Shown: in pieces, positions 44,239 through 52,679 of the stretch
Layout of the letters: each line of letters starts with the position of its first letter
Numbering within the stretch: the first letter of the stretch is position 1
Origin: Lachnospiraceae bacterium AM48-27BH
GTDB lineage: Bacteria > Bacillota > Clostridia > Lachnospirales > Lachnospiraceae
DNA: 64,000 nucleotides
Reading direction: 5' to 3'
Assembly (NCBI GenBank): GCA_003478355.1
Contig: QUFC01000012.1
Span: 25,304-89,303, forward strand
Position numbers and translations under genes: made by a program
The notes under the pieces: model-generated
Told to the model about the DNA's origin: nothing
Databases searched by the model: none
Seen by the model: the letters and a program-made list of their open reading frames with translations, nothing else

Positions 44239-44637
44239 TTAATACATATGCGGCATCCCACAATCATCATGCATCTCGCAATCATGATCTGGCATTGCCC
44301 CGATATTCTGGGTATTCAGTGTCCGGCGTTTTAGGCGCTGGTCTTCAGACTGCTGAAGGATAAAATCTTTAATTGCCCGCGCATTTTTAATATGCGTCAG
44401 CTCCAGTTTTGGATGGGTGACGTCACCGGTGTTACAGATGATGGTTCCAAGTCCGACGATACGTTCGAGAAAACTGGTAGTCAGGGTCACATCCTGGATT
44501 TTATACATGTAGCAGTCATCTTCTTTGCGGCTTAAGAATCCCTGATCGATGGTAACAAGCTCTTCGGTAATGGTGTAGGTGGTAAAAGTCAGTGGAAGCC
44601 CCAGAAATAAACATCTCTTTTTTTCTTTAAATTCCAT
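44239..44637 (-). CDS. Bacterial PH-domain (YdbS/bPH2-like) protein
   Basis: 132 residues. The core TTYTITEELVTIDQGFLSRKEDDCYMYKIQDVTLTTSFLERIVGLGTIICNT is the strand pattern of bacterial pleckstrin-homology domains (YIxxxRI/DVxxxxS type). There is no membrane segment. The C-terminal tail (NIGAMPDHDCEMHDDCGMPHMY) is rich in His, Cys, Met and Asp and looks metal-binding, an unusual addition. GAGGGT lies upstream of ATG 44637. Single gene; function unknown. Confidence 0.8.
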   Translation of the reverse strand: MEFKEKKRCLFLGLPLTFTTYTITEELVTIDQGFLSRKEDDCYMYKIQDVTLTTSFLERIVGLGTIICNTGDVTHPKLELTHIKNARAIKDFILQQSEDQRLKRRTLNTQNIGAMPDHDCEMHDDCGMPHMY

Positions 44638-44803
44638 AAATGTACCCTCTTTTCATAAAAATATGGTAATGACACAGGTTGATGTGAAACATTTAAATGT
44701 AAATCAAGTATACTCGAAATAACTGAAAATTGCAAAGATATTTAAAGGAAAAGAAAAGTCTGAAAAGGAAAGTCCGTGTTCCATCACCGATAAGATTCAG
44801 CTA

Positions 44804-45610
44804 TTATTTGCGTTGCGTATGGGAAGCAGGGGGGATATTTTTCAAAAAATTCAAAATCACCTTCCAACATTCGGATTCCCGTAAAAAAATTACCTGATGG
44901 GTTCCGCCCTCTACCAGATAGAGCTGGCAATTAGGAATCTGTGATGCCATCCAGTTGGTGTGAGAGGTTTTGATCAGATCCCGGGTTCCGGCAATCAGAA
45001 GGACAGGGGCTGTGATCTGATGGAGACGGTCAGCGGAGAGGGATGGGGAGTCTGTCAGCAGGGAGTTTAACTGTTGCCAGTTTGTAAGAGATTGACGAAG
45101 TGGTCCTCCTGGGACCAATTTCTTTATTGTTCTGAAAATCTGTCCGGTAAATCTGGCTGCCAGGCGGACGGGAAGACGCAAGCCATGAGGCAGTGCGTTT
45201 CCGCTGGCAGAGATCACGGCCAGAGTCCGTTCGGGATAGAGACTGGAAAACTCCAGGGCAATGTTGGCACCGTCACTGAAGCCAAAGAGAATGATTTTGG
45301 AGATATGGAGCTTGTCCAGAAGGGCAGCGACATCCAGGGCCATATCATGAATGGTAAACAGGCGGTTGGCCCAGGAATCTTTTAAATGGGAAAACCCATG
45401 TCCGCGGCTGTCCATCAGAATCACCTGATAAGAACCTTGAAGTTTGCGGGCATAGGAATGAAAAATGTGGTGGGACTGGCTGTTTCCATGTAGAAACAGG
45501 ATGGGCGTGCCGTGTCCGGAGATTTCATAATATAAATGGGCCTGTGGAGTGGTCACATAACCATGGTTCCATATGTTTTTGTGATTCCAATCATTTTTTC
45601 GGTTACTCAT
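44804..45610 (-). CDS. Alpha/beta-fold hydrolase
   Basis: 268 residues. Oxyanion-hole phrase LFLHGNSQSHHIF, nucleophile elbow GFSDGAN (Ser ~113), acid APVLLIAGTRDLIK and catalytic His in VEGGTHQVIF complete an alpha/beta-hydrolase triad. The start ATG overlaps the stop of the MprF-like gene (ATGA), so the two are translationally coupled. The substrate is unknown; a link to lipid or aminoacyl-lipid turnover is suggested only by the neighbour. Confidence 0.88.
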   Translation of the reverse strand: MSNRKNDWNHKNIWNHGYVTTPQAHLYYEISGHGTPILFLHGNSQSHHIFHSYARKLQGSYQVILMDSRGHGFSHLKDSWANRLFTIHDMALDVAALLDKLHISKIILFGFSDGANIALEFSSLYPERTLAVISASGNALPHGLRLPVRLAARFTGQIFRTIKKLVPGGPLRQSLTNWQQLNSLLTDSPSLSADRLHQITAPVLLIAGTRDLIKTSHTNWMASQIPNCQLYLVEGGTHQVIFLRESECWKVILNFLKNIPPASHTQRK

Positions 45611-47313
45611 GATGTTGATTTCCCTGGGAAAGAAAAATGTTCTTTCAAACCATGATAAATGGATCCGATGCCTTCCTTAATGGAATCCGGATTCTGGATT
45701 TTCACGACTGCGTAAAACATATCTGGAGTTGGATGTTTGGGCAGATAGACGTAATATGCAGGAAGCCATTCAGTCGGACTGTACTTTTCCTTGGCACGGT
45801 ATAGGTCTTTAAAACCATAGCAGTCATTCAGATGGTTGTAGATAAAGCGGAGGAATTGCTCTACTAGCCCTGCTTTTTCATCATCCAGCCCGGCAAGCGG
45901 AGCTACGCCGAGACTGCCATAATGGACGCCCTCTTCACGGAAAGCCTGGAACGCTTCATAAATAATGGTTTCCATGACACCACCTGGAGCATCATTTCCG
46001 TGGCGTGTGACATCTGCCATATAGCCGTCTTTGCCGAGAAATGGAACAAAGGCAATGAAAGCAACAATTTTGCCCTCAGCATTTTCTGCATAAAAATATC
46101 GTTTGTCCATGGGATGATCGAATCCGACGGTTCCCATGGTGAAAGACAGCAGAGAACTTTTTTTCTGTCCCAGCCATTCATGAGTGACGCGGTCAAAGGC
46201 TGCTTCAATATCCGGATCACGGTTGGTCAGAGGACAATATTCATGGATGGTAACACCGGCTTTTTTTGCATGGTTGATATTCATGCGCATTTTTGCTCCC
46301 TTTTTGCCGCTGATCTCGTATTCAGCAAGAGAAAAACGGGCTTCTTCACCACATTTTACAGAACCAAAGCCCTGCCGTCTGTATTCTTCCAGAAAATGAT
46401 CGGTGACACTTAAAAAGAACAATTTGTGGGCACTTTTTTCACAAAATTCCCGGAATTCTTGCAAAAGAACAGGAAAATCATCATCTGCACAGACGGGATC
46501 ACCGTTGACAATGATGGTATCTCCCACAACGCCGTAAGGGATGACACCGTCTACCTGATGGCCAAAGTACAGTTGCTTATCGTCCTCCAGGGCCAGATAA
46601 GAGCAGTTATTCTGGCTGTATAGGTTTAGAAGAGTCCTGGCGTGCTGCAGATCACTTTCATGTCTGGAAGAGGCTGCAATCCATGGACGAACGGTATAGA
46701 GAAAGGCAGCAAGAATACAGCACCAGCTAAACCAGAAAAGCGTCAGTTCCAGAATTTGGGCGTTGTGCGGGACAGGTAGTGTGCTCCCGTTTCCGAAAAG
46801 AATGGACAGACTTTCCGTCAGGCTGTTCAGAATGGTATGACTTCCAGTGCCGAGGAGCGGGCTCAGATAATGATAGCTGATGGCAGCATTGGTGATCACG
46901 CCAAGAAAACTGAGAAGGAGGATGGAGAATCCTCTTTTCTGGTCTGCTTTGGATGCCGGGCAGCAAAAATCAGAGCGGAAATGAAAGAACAACAGGAATA
47001 ACAGCAGACTTACCAGGCCGCTTATCAGATGTCTGGGGCTGGTAAGCTGTGGGAAGCTGCGGACAATATTGAGAAGAAATAGTATAAGTGCCGTATCAAG
47101 TGCGGCCCGTTTCCGCTTTTTCAGCTGGCGGCAGAGACAGATCAATACCAGGGAAAGGGCTCTTTGAACCATCCAGTCCATTTCAGTACCAATTAAAAGA
47201 GCTGCTTCTGCCGGAGAATGATGCAGAAAGCTGAAAAGGAACATGCCAAGTGAAAAAAGAAACAACAGTAGAATACAAGAGTTTTCCAGCCTGGTGCGAT
47301 GAGATTGTGTCAT
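45607..47313 (-). CDS. MprF-like phosphatidylglycerol lysyltransferase-type protein (DUF2156)
   Basis: 568 residues. About six hydrophobic segments in the first ~215 residues precede a C-terminal GNAT-like DUF2156 domain (YLALEDDKQLYFGHQVDGVI, VVGDTIIVNGDPV, KMRMNINHAKKAG, FKDLYRAKEKYSPTEWLPAY). This is the catalytic part of MprF, which moves an amino acid from aminoacyl-tRNA to phosphatidylglycerol and lowers the charge of the membrane surface. The membrane part is much shorter than in full MprF (usually ~14 segments). GGAAGGA precedes ATG 47313. First gene of a two-gene unit with an alpha/beta hydrolase. Confidence 0.85.
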   Translation of the reverse strand: MTQSHRTRLENSCILLLFLFSLGMFLFSFLHHSPAEAALLIGTEMDWMVQRALSLVLICLCRQLKKRKRAALDTALILFLLNIVRSFPQLTSPRHLISGLVSLLLFLLFFHFRSDFCCPASKADQKRGFSILLLSFLGVITNAAISYHYLSPLLGTGSHTILNSLTESLSILFGNGSTLPVPHNAQILELTLFWFSWCCILAAFLYTVRPWIAASSRHESDLQHARTLLNLYSQNNCSYLALEDDKQLYFGHQVDGVIPYGVVGDTIIVNGDPVCADDDFPVLLQEFREFCEKSAHKLFFLSVTDHFLEEYRRQGFGSVKCGEEARFSLAEYEISGKKGAKMRMNINHAKKAGVTIHEYCPLTNRDPDIEAAFDRVTHEWLGQKKSSLLSFTMGTVGFDHPMDKRYFYAENAEGKIVAFIAFVPFLGKDGYMADVTRHGNDAPGGVMETIIYEAFQAFREEGVHYGSLGVAPLAGLDDEKAGLVEQFLRFIYNHLNDCYGFKDLYRAKEKYSPTEWLPAYYVYLPKHPTPDMFYAVVKIQNPDSIKEGIGSIYHGLKEHFSFPGKSTS

Positions 47314-47362
47314 GGAAATCCTTCCTTTCTGATAAAAAAATCCAAGTAGTATCTTTAGTCAC

Positions 47363-47391
47363 AGTATAGTTTTTGAAAAGTGATTTTTCAA
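47363..47391 (-). promoter_or_regulatory. Promoter of the MprF-like operon
   Basis: On the minus strand: TTGAAA (complement of 47386-47391), a 17-bp spacer, TATACT (complement of 47363-47368), 50 bp before the start. Confidence 0.8.
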
Positions 47392-47397
47392 GTAAAA

Positions 47398-48276
47398 TTA
47401 TGTTACCCCCAGCAGCCCCACCATTTTCCCGGCTGCCACAGATAATGGGAATTCTTTGTTTACAGCAATGCAGATGGAGCGTCTGGGAATCGGATCGACG
47501 ATATTCAGCTGAAAGACAGAGCCATTGATCAGGCTGCTTTCCGCGAAAGAATAAGGTACAAACCCAATTCCAAGGTTGTGAGAGACCATGGGGGTGATCA
47601 GGTCCGTGGTGGCCAGCTCGATATCTGGTGTGAGGTGACAGCCAAAGCTGGCAAATATGTGCTCCAGATGTTCCCTGGTTCCGGTACCTGGTTCCATGGA
47701 AACGATAGGGTAAGCGTTTAGATCGGACAGATGGAGCGGTGTGTCTTTTAACTGGGAAAATTGAGGACCGGCGATGAAAATATCCCTGATTTCCAGTAAT
47801 TCGTGGATTTCAATGGAATCATCCGCCACTGGTGCGATGATCACTGCAAAATCAATGGCGTGCTCCCTTAATGCGTGAAGTGCCGCCGGAGTGGTGGTAT
47901 TGGAGATTTTCAGCCGGATATGGGGATAAGCGGCACGAAACTGCTCTAAATAAGGAAGAAGAAAATAGTGCAGGGTGGTCTCGCTGGCACCGATGCGGAT
48001 CTGTCCTTCGGACAGGGACAGGTGATCGCGCAAGGACCGTTCTCCGTCTTCCACATGCTGGAATGCTTTCGATAAATGACGATACAAAAGCTCTGCCTCC
48101 GGTGTCATCTGAACTCCCTTTTTGGAGCGGATGAAAAGCTGACACCCCAGTTCCTTTTCCAGACCGGCGATAGCGTGGCTGACGGTGGGCTGAGTCAGAA
48201 ACAGGGCCTTGGCAGCACCGGTGATATTTTTATATCTGGCAGTATAATAGAAAATCCGGTAAGTCTCAAAGTTCAT
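47398..48276 (-). CDS. LysR-family transcriptional regulator
   Basis: 292 residues starting MNFETYRIFYYTARYKNITG; the longer reading to 48348 has a hydrophobic, atypical lead and is rejected. HTH ITGAAKALFLTQPTVSHAIAGLEK (~18-41) and effector domain from GQIRIGASETTLHYFLLPYL. AAGGAG is 13 bases upstream of the ATG, a long spacing. It is divergent from the MATE exporter with ~150 bp between starts, so that exporter is the likely target. Close in layout to the LysR protein at 8699. Confidence 0.9.
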   Translation of the reverse strand: MNFETYRIFYYTARYKNITGAAKALFLTQPTVSHAIAGLEKELGCQLFIRSKKGVQMTPEAELLYRHLSKAFQHVEDGERSLRDHLSLSEGQIRIGASETTLHYFLLPYLEQFRAAYPHIRLKISNTTTPAALHALREHAIDFAVIIAPVADDSIEIHELLEIRDIFIAGPQFSQLKDTPLHLSDLNAYPIVSMEPGTGTREHLEHIFASFGCHLTPDIELATTDLITPMVSHNLGIGFVPYSFAESSLINGSVFQLNIVDPIPRRSICIAVNKEFPLSVAAGKMVGLLGVT

Positions 48277-48423
48277 AAAGCGTAGCTGTCTCCTTATCCA
48301 TAGAAAAATTTTAGGAATAATGACAAAATATATCATTATATTTATCAATCTATCTGTAGTATAATATCAGCCAGTGCAAAACACAAGAAAAAGAAATTAA
48401 AAAGAAACAGGGGAGAGAGAAAA

Positions 48424-49805
48424 ATGGTTAAAGATCTAACAGTTGGAAAACCAGAAGAAGTATTATGGAAATTTTCTATTCCGATGTTTGTCAGTGTCAT
48501 TTTCCAGCAGATGTATAACATAGCAGACAGTGTGATCGCCGGCAAATTTGCAGGAGAGGATGCGTTGGCGGCAGTAGGAGCTTCATACCCGATCACCATG
48601 ATTTTCATGGCCATTGCGGTAGGCAGCAACATCGGATGTTCCGTTGTGATTTCACAGTTGTTTGGTGCAAAAGAGTATGAAAAAATGAAAACAGCAGTTT
48701 ATACAACGCTTACTTCTTCTGCTGTGTTGTCGATTCTGTTGACGGTCCTGGGACTGATAGGAACCAAGGGACTGATGCACATGATCCAGACACCGGATAA
48801 TATTTTCGCAGATGGTTCTCTGTACTTAAGTATTTATATCGGGGGTTTTTTCTTCCTCTTTCTATATAATATCTGTACCGGAATCTTTCAGTCTTTAGGA
48901 GACTCCAAGACACCACTGTACTTTTTAATTGGTTCTTCGGTAGGAAATGTGATTCTTGATTATATTTTCGTAGCGATCTTCCCGTGGGGCGTAGCCGGTG
49001 TTGCATGGGCTACCTTTATCGCACAGGGCATTGCCTGCGTATTGGCGTTTATCACATTGTTAGGCCGTTTAAAAGGTATAAAACCAGGGGCGAGGTGAGG
49101 TTTTTCTCTGGGGAAATGTTAAAGAAAGTATCTTTAATCGCAGTACCAAGTATTTTACAGCAGAGCTTTATCTCCATCGGTAATATTTTCATCCAGGGTA
49201 TCATCAACAGCTATGGCTCTTCTGTCATTGCCGGATACTCTGCAGCAGTAAAATTAAATACCTTTACCATTACTTCCTTTACAACCCTGGGAAATGGTCT
49301 GTCCAGCTTTACTGCCCAGAACGTGGGCGCCGGAGCCATCGACCGTGTCAAGAAAGGATACAAAGCCGGAGTCAAGATGGCGCTTATGGTGGCAGTACCA
49401 TTTTTTGTACTGTTTTTCTTCCTGGGAACGCAGATGATCTCTCTGTTCATGGATGAAGGTGGTACTTTGGCTATGAGCACCGGTGTTCAGTTCTTGAGAA
49501 TCGTAGCTCCGTTCTATTTTGTAGTATCCATGAAATTAATGGCGGATGGCGTTCTTCGTGGCGCCGGGGCCATGACTTACTTTATGATCGCAACCTTTAC
49601 GGATCTGATTCTCCGGGTAGTCCTGTCCTTTGTTCTGTCAGCGATGTTTGGCACAGTGGGTGTATGGCTGTCCTGGCCGATCGGTTGGACGATTGCCACG
49701 ATCATGTCTCTGTATTTCTATTTCACGGAGAAATGGAATCCGATAAAGGAATTGGAAAAAGAGCTGGAGCCGGTTGTGGAAGAGATGGCGGAAGAAGCAG
49801 AGTAG
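48424..49805 (+). CDS. MATE-family efflux transporter (frameshifted)
   Basis: About 460 residues when joined, the usual MATE length, with twelve membrane helices. The first half starts WKFSIPMFVSVIFQQMYNIADSVIAG and the second repeats the fold with IAVPSILQQSFISIGNIFIQ. These are the paired hallmarks of MATE sodium- or proton-driven drug exporters. As written the frame ends at 49098. One extra base at the GG of 49094-49095 joins GIKPGAR to RFFSGEMLKKVSL. ATG 48424 follows GGGGAGAGA. It is divergent from a LysR gene and followed by a strong terminator. Confidence 0.9.
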
Positions 49806-49884
49806 AATCAGGAAAAGAATCGGGAAAAGAATCAGAAAAATAAGAAAAGAATAAATCGACAAATTTTAGAAAAAGCTATATAAT

Positions 49885-49914
49885 AAAAAGAGGGGACGAA
49901 GTTTCCCTCTTTTT
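49885..49914 (+). terminator. Terminator of the MATE gene
   Basis: AAAAAGAGGG pairs with CCCTCTTTTT perfectly around a 10-nt loop. Confidence 0.88.
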
Positions 49915-49916
49915 CA

Positions 49917-50040
49917 TGTCATAGGAAACTTCACCCTATGACACAAAAAACGCTCCGCGGGATCGCACTGCGGCGGAGTGGAAGAGTGTCACTAAAGCGA
50001 CCCGCCGCAGGCGGAGAATCCTGCGAGCAGGATTCTTTTT
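49917..50040. repeat. Structured intergenic repeat, copy C (full length)
   Basis: TGTCATAGG / CCTATGACA stem (49917-49943), AAAAAACGCTCCGCGGGATC, CCCGCCGCAGGCGGAG and terminal AGAATCCTGC / GCAGGATTCT with TTTTTC. Over most of its length it matches the copy at 18928-19053. It lies between the MATE terminator and deoB. Confidence 0.85.
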
Positions 50041-50060
50041 CAGTGTAAAGGAGAGTATCT

Positions 50061-51251
50061 ATGAAAAAATATAAAAGAATCTTTACGATTGTGATCGATT
50101 CTCTTGGTATTGGCGCCATGGCCAATGCGGCAGAGTATGGTGATGCCGGAACAGATACCTTAGGACATATTGATGAGCGTATGAAAGAGTTTCGTATCCC
50201 GAACCTGGCAAAGCTTGGACTGGCCGATCTTCATCCGATGATCCATGTAGAAAAACCTGCATGTCCGATGGGGTATTATGCCCGTTTATCGGAAGCCAGT
50301 GTGGGAAAGGATACCATGACTGGCCACTGGGAGATGATGGGACTTCAGATCACGAAGCCATTTCAGACATTTACCGATACTGGATTTCCTAAGGAACTGC
50401 TGGATGAGTTAAGTGCCAGAACCGGAAGAAAGATCATCGGCAATAAAGCAGCCAGTGGTACGGAGATTCTGGAGGAACTGGGGGAAGAGCAGATCGCGAC
50501 TGGCGCATTGATCGTATATACTTCTGCAGATTCGGTATTGCAGATCTGTGGAAATGAGGAGACCATGGGAGTGCCGGAGTTATACCGCTGCTGTGAGATT
50601 GCCAGAGAGCTGACCATGAAGGACGAGTGGAAGGTAGGCCGTGTGATCGCAAGACCATATGTCGGACTGAAAAAGGGCGAGTTTAAGAGAACCTCCAACC
50701 GTCATGATTATGCATTGAAGCCGTATGGAAGAACGGTGTTAGATGCATTAAAGGACGCAGGCTATGATGTGATCAGTGTTGGTAAGATCCAGGATATTTT
50801 TGACAGCGAAGGAATTACAGAGGGTAACAAGTCCAAGAGCAGTGTTCACGGTATGGAGCAGACCATTGAGATCGCAGACCGTGATTTTACCGGATTATGT
50901 TTTACCAATCTGGTGGATTTTGATGCACTCTGGGGCCATCGCAGGAATCCGATCGGCTATGGTCAGGAGCTGGAGCGTTTTGACGAGAAGCTCGGACAGC
51001 TTCTTCCGAAACTGAGAGAGGATGATCTTCTGATCATCACGGCAGATCACGGCAATGACCCGACTCATACAGGAACTGACCACACGAAGGAGATGGTGCC
51101 ATTTCTGGCATATTCCCCATCCATGGTTGGCTGCGGCGGATTAGAAGATCAGAAGTGTTTCGCCGTGATCGGTGCGACCATTGCAGATAATTTCCAGGTA
51201 GAGATGCCGGAGGGAACCATAGGCACATCATTGTTAGGAGCGTTACGATAA
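50061..51251 (+). CDS. deoB: Phosphopentomutase
   Basis: 396 residues of the alkaline-phosphatase superfamily. Interconverts (deoxy)ribose 1- and 5-phosphate in nucleoside salvage. Metal and active-site motifs: [13 protein letters not shown] (Asp13), [15 protein letters not shown] (active-site Thr), [20 protein letters not shown] and [23 protein letters not shown] is upstream of ATG 50061. It stands alone in the window; no phosphorylase or cytidine deaminase is adjacent. Length and motifs are complete. Confidence 0.97.
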   Translation: MKKYKRIFTIVIDSLGIGAMANAAEYGDAGTDTLGHIDERMKEFRIPNLAKLGLADLHPMIHVEKPACPMGYYARLSEASVGKDTMTGHWEMMGLQITKPFQTFTDTGFPKELLDELSARTGRKIIGNKAASGTEILEELGEEQIATGALIVYTSADSVLQICGNEETMGVPELYRCCEIARELTMKDEWKVGRVIARPYVGLKKGEFKRTSNRHDYALKPYGRTVLDALKDAGYDVISVGKIQDIFDSEGITEGNKSKSSVHGMEQTIEIADRDFTGLCFTNLVDFDALWGHRRNPIGYGQELERFDEKLGQLLPKLREDDLLIITADHGNDPTHTGTDHTKEMVPFLAYSPSMVGCGGLEDQKCFAVIGATIADNFQVEMPEGTIGTSLLGALR

Positions 51252-51281
51252 TGGAATATGAAAGACCGATGCAGTTATTCA

Positions 51282-51311
51282 GACCGATGAATCATGCATC
51301 GGTCTTTTTTG
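51282..51311 (+). terminator. Terminator of deoB
   Basis: AGACCGATG and CATCGGTCT form a 9-bp perfect stem (51282-51306), followed by TTTTTT. A preceding AGACCGATGCA at 51264 offers an alternative left arm. Confidence 0.88.
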
Positions 51312-51362
51312 TGCGCTTTATTTTGGTGCAGAGATAAATAAAAAAAGAGGAGATTAATAGTA

Positions 51363-52234
51363 ATGAAAGAGGAAATGAAAAATCTATTGTATATTTTGGC
51401 GGGTAATACCATCTATGCCTGGCAGTTACCCTGTTTATTTTACCAAATGGACTGATCACAGGAGGAACGACCGGTCTGGCGCTGTTTTTCTATCATCAGT
51501 TCGGCCTGCCGATCCAGGTGTTTGTGTCAGCTTTTAATGTAACGATGTTTGTACTTGGCGCGATCGTGCTGGGTAAAAAATTTGCCCTGACGACCATTGT
51601 CAGCACGTTCTACTATCCATTTATTTTGTCAGTATTCCAGAACATGCCGATGATTGGAAAAATGACAGATGATAAGATTCTGGCAGTGCTTTTTGCAGGG
51701 CTGATGATCGGCGGCGGTATCGGAATCGTTCTGCGAGCAGGTGCGTCTACTGGCGGTATGGACATTCCTCCGCTGGTACTGAATAAGAAGTTTGGAATTT
51801 CTGTTTCCGGGTCCATGAATGTGATGGATACGGGGATTCTGCTTCTGCAGATGGTCTTTTCCGACCGGGAATCGGTGCTTTACGGAATCTTATTAGTCCT
51901 GACTTATACCACTGTGTTGAATAAAGTTCTTCAGATGGGACAGGCGAAAATGCAGGTAAAGATCGTCAGCGGCCACTATGAGGAGATCAATCATGCGATT
52001 GCCACCCAATTAGACCGCGGTGTGACCTTACTGAAATCGGTTACCGGTTATTTAAAACAGGATGGCTATGTGGTCATGTCCGTTGTCAGTCACCGGGAGC
52101 TGGTACAGCTAAACCGTCTGATCCAGGAAATCGACCCTCATGCCTTTATCGTAGTGAACCAGGTTAACGAGGTGCGGGGCCGTGGATTTACCATGAAGAA
52201 AAAATATGATTCAGATATGAAAAAAGGAAATTAA
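51363..52234 (+). CDS. YitT family membrane protein with DUF2179 domain (frameshifted near N-terminus)
   Basis: About 290 residues on reconstruction. ATG 51363 with GAGGAG upstream gives MKEEMKNLLYILAGNTIYA, then the frame breaks. Reading CC at 51418-51419 as CCC gives LAVTLFILPNGLITGGTTGL, the standard YitT start, and joins the long downstream frame. Membrane domain with five hydrophobic segments (RAGASTGGMDIPPLVLNKKF) and C-terminal DUF2179 (VKIVSGHYEEINHAIATQLD, then HAFIVVNQVNEVRGRGFTMK). Paralogue of the gene at 32144. Function unknown. Confidence 0.85.
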
Positions 52235-52384
52235 GTGATAGATTTGCTGATTCCAACAAATTGACAGAAAACAAACAAAGTATTTCAATTTTTCTCAATA
52301 AGAAGTATTTTTATTGACTAACCGGGGTACGGTTTGATAGTCTGTGTGTAATAAAAATACCAATGTTCATAGGAGGAAAAAATT

Positions 52385-52678
52385 ATGTTAGATATCAGCA
52401 AAATGAAACATATCGGACTTTTTGCAGGAGGTGTTCTGTTCGGAACCGCAGGTGTGAAGGTATTAGCAAGCAAGGATGCGAAGAAGCTGTACATCAACTG
52501 CTTAGCAGCTGGTTTAAGAGCAAAAGAGAGCGTTATGACTACCGCTACCAATATCCAGGAGAATGCTGGTGACATCTTAGCAGAAGCAAAAGAGATCAAC
52601 CGTGTTCGTGCTGAGGAAGCTGCAAAGGCTGCTGATCCAGAAGTAGAAGAGACTGTTGAGGAGCAGGTGGAAGAGTAA
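52385..52678 (+). CDS. DUF6110-like small membrane-anchored protein
   Basis: 97 residues. A Gly-rich hydrophobic segment (HIGLFAGGVLFGTAGVKVLAS) near the N-terminus is followed by an amphipathic helix (KLYINCLAAGLRAKESVMTT) and an acidic tail (EVEETVEEQVEE). ATG 52385 follows AGGAGG. Its stop is 1 bp before the P-type ATPase start, and such small proteins recur beside this ATPase type, so it is probably an accessory subunit or metal-handling partner. The mechanism is unknown. Confidence 0.78.
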   Translation: MLDISKMKHIGLFAGGVLFGTAGVKVLASKDAKKLYINCLAAGLRAKESVMTTATNIQENAGDILAEAKEINRVRAEEAAKAADPEVEETVEEQVEE

Positions 52679-52679
52679 C

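Noticed and set aside
47398-48348. Longer LysR protein starting at 48348
   Set aside because: The extra 24 residues are hydrophobic and unlike any LysR start; the start at 48276 begins exactly where family members do.
48984-49098. Separate downstream gene starting inside the MATE gene
   Set aside because: The second frame is the second half of the same MATE protein after a one-base frameshift.
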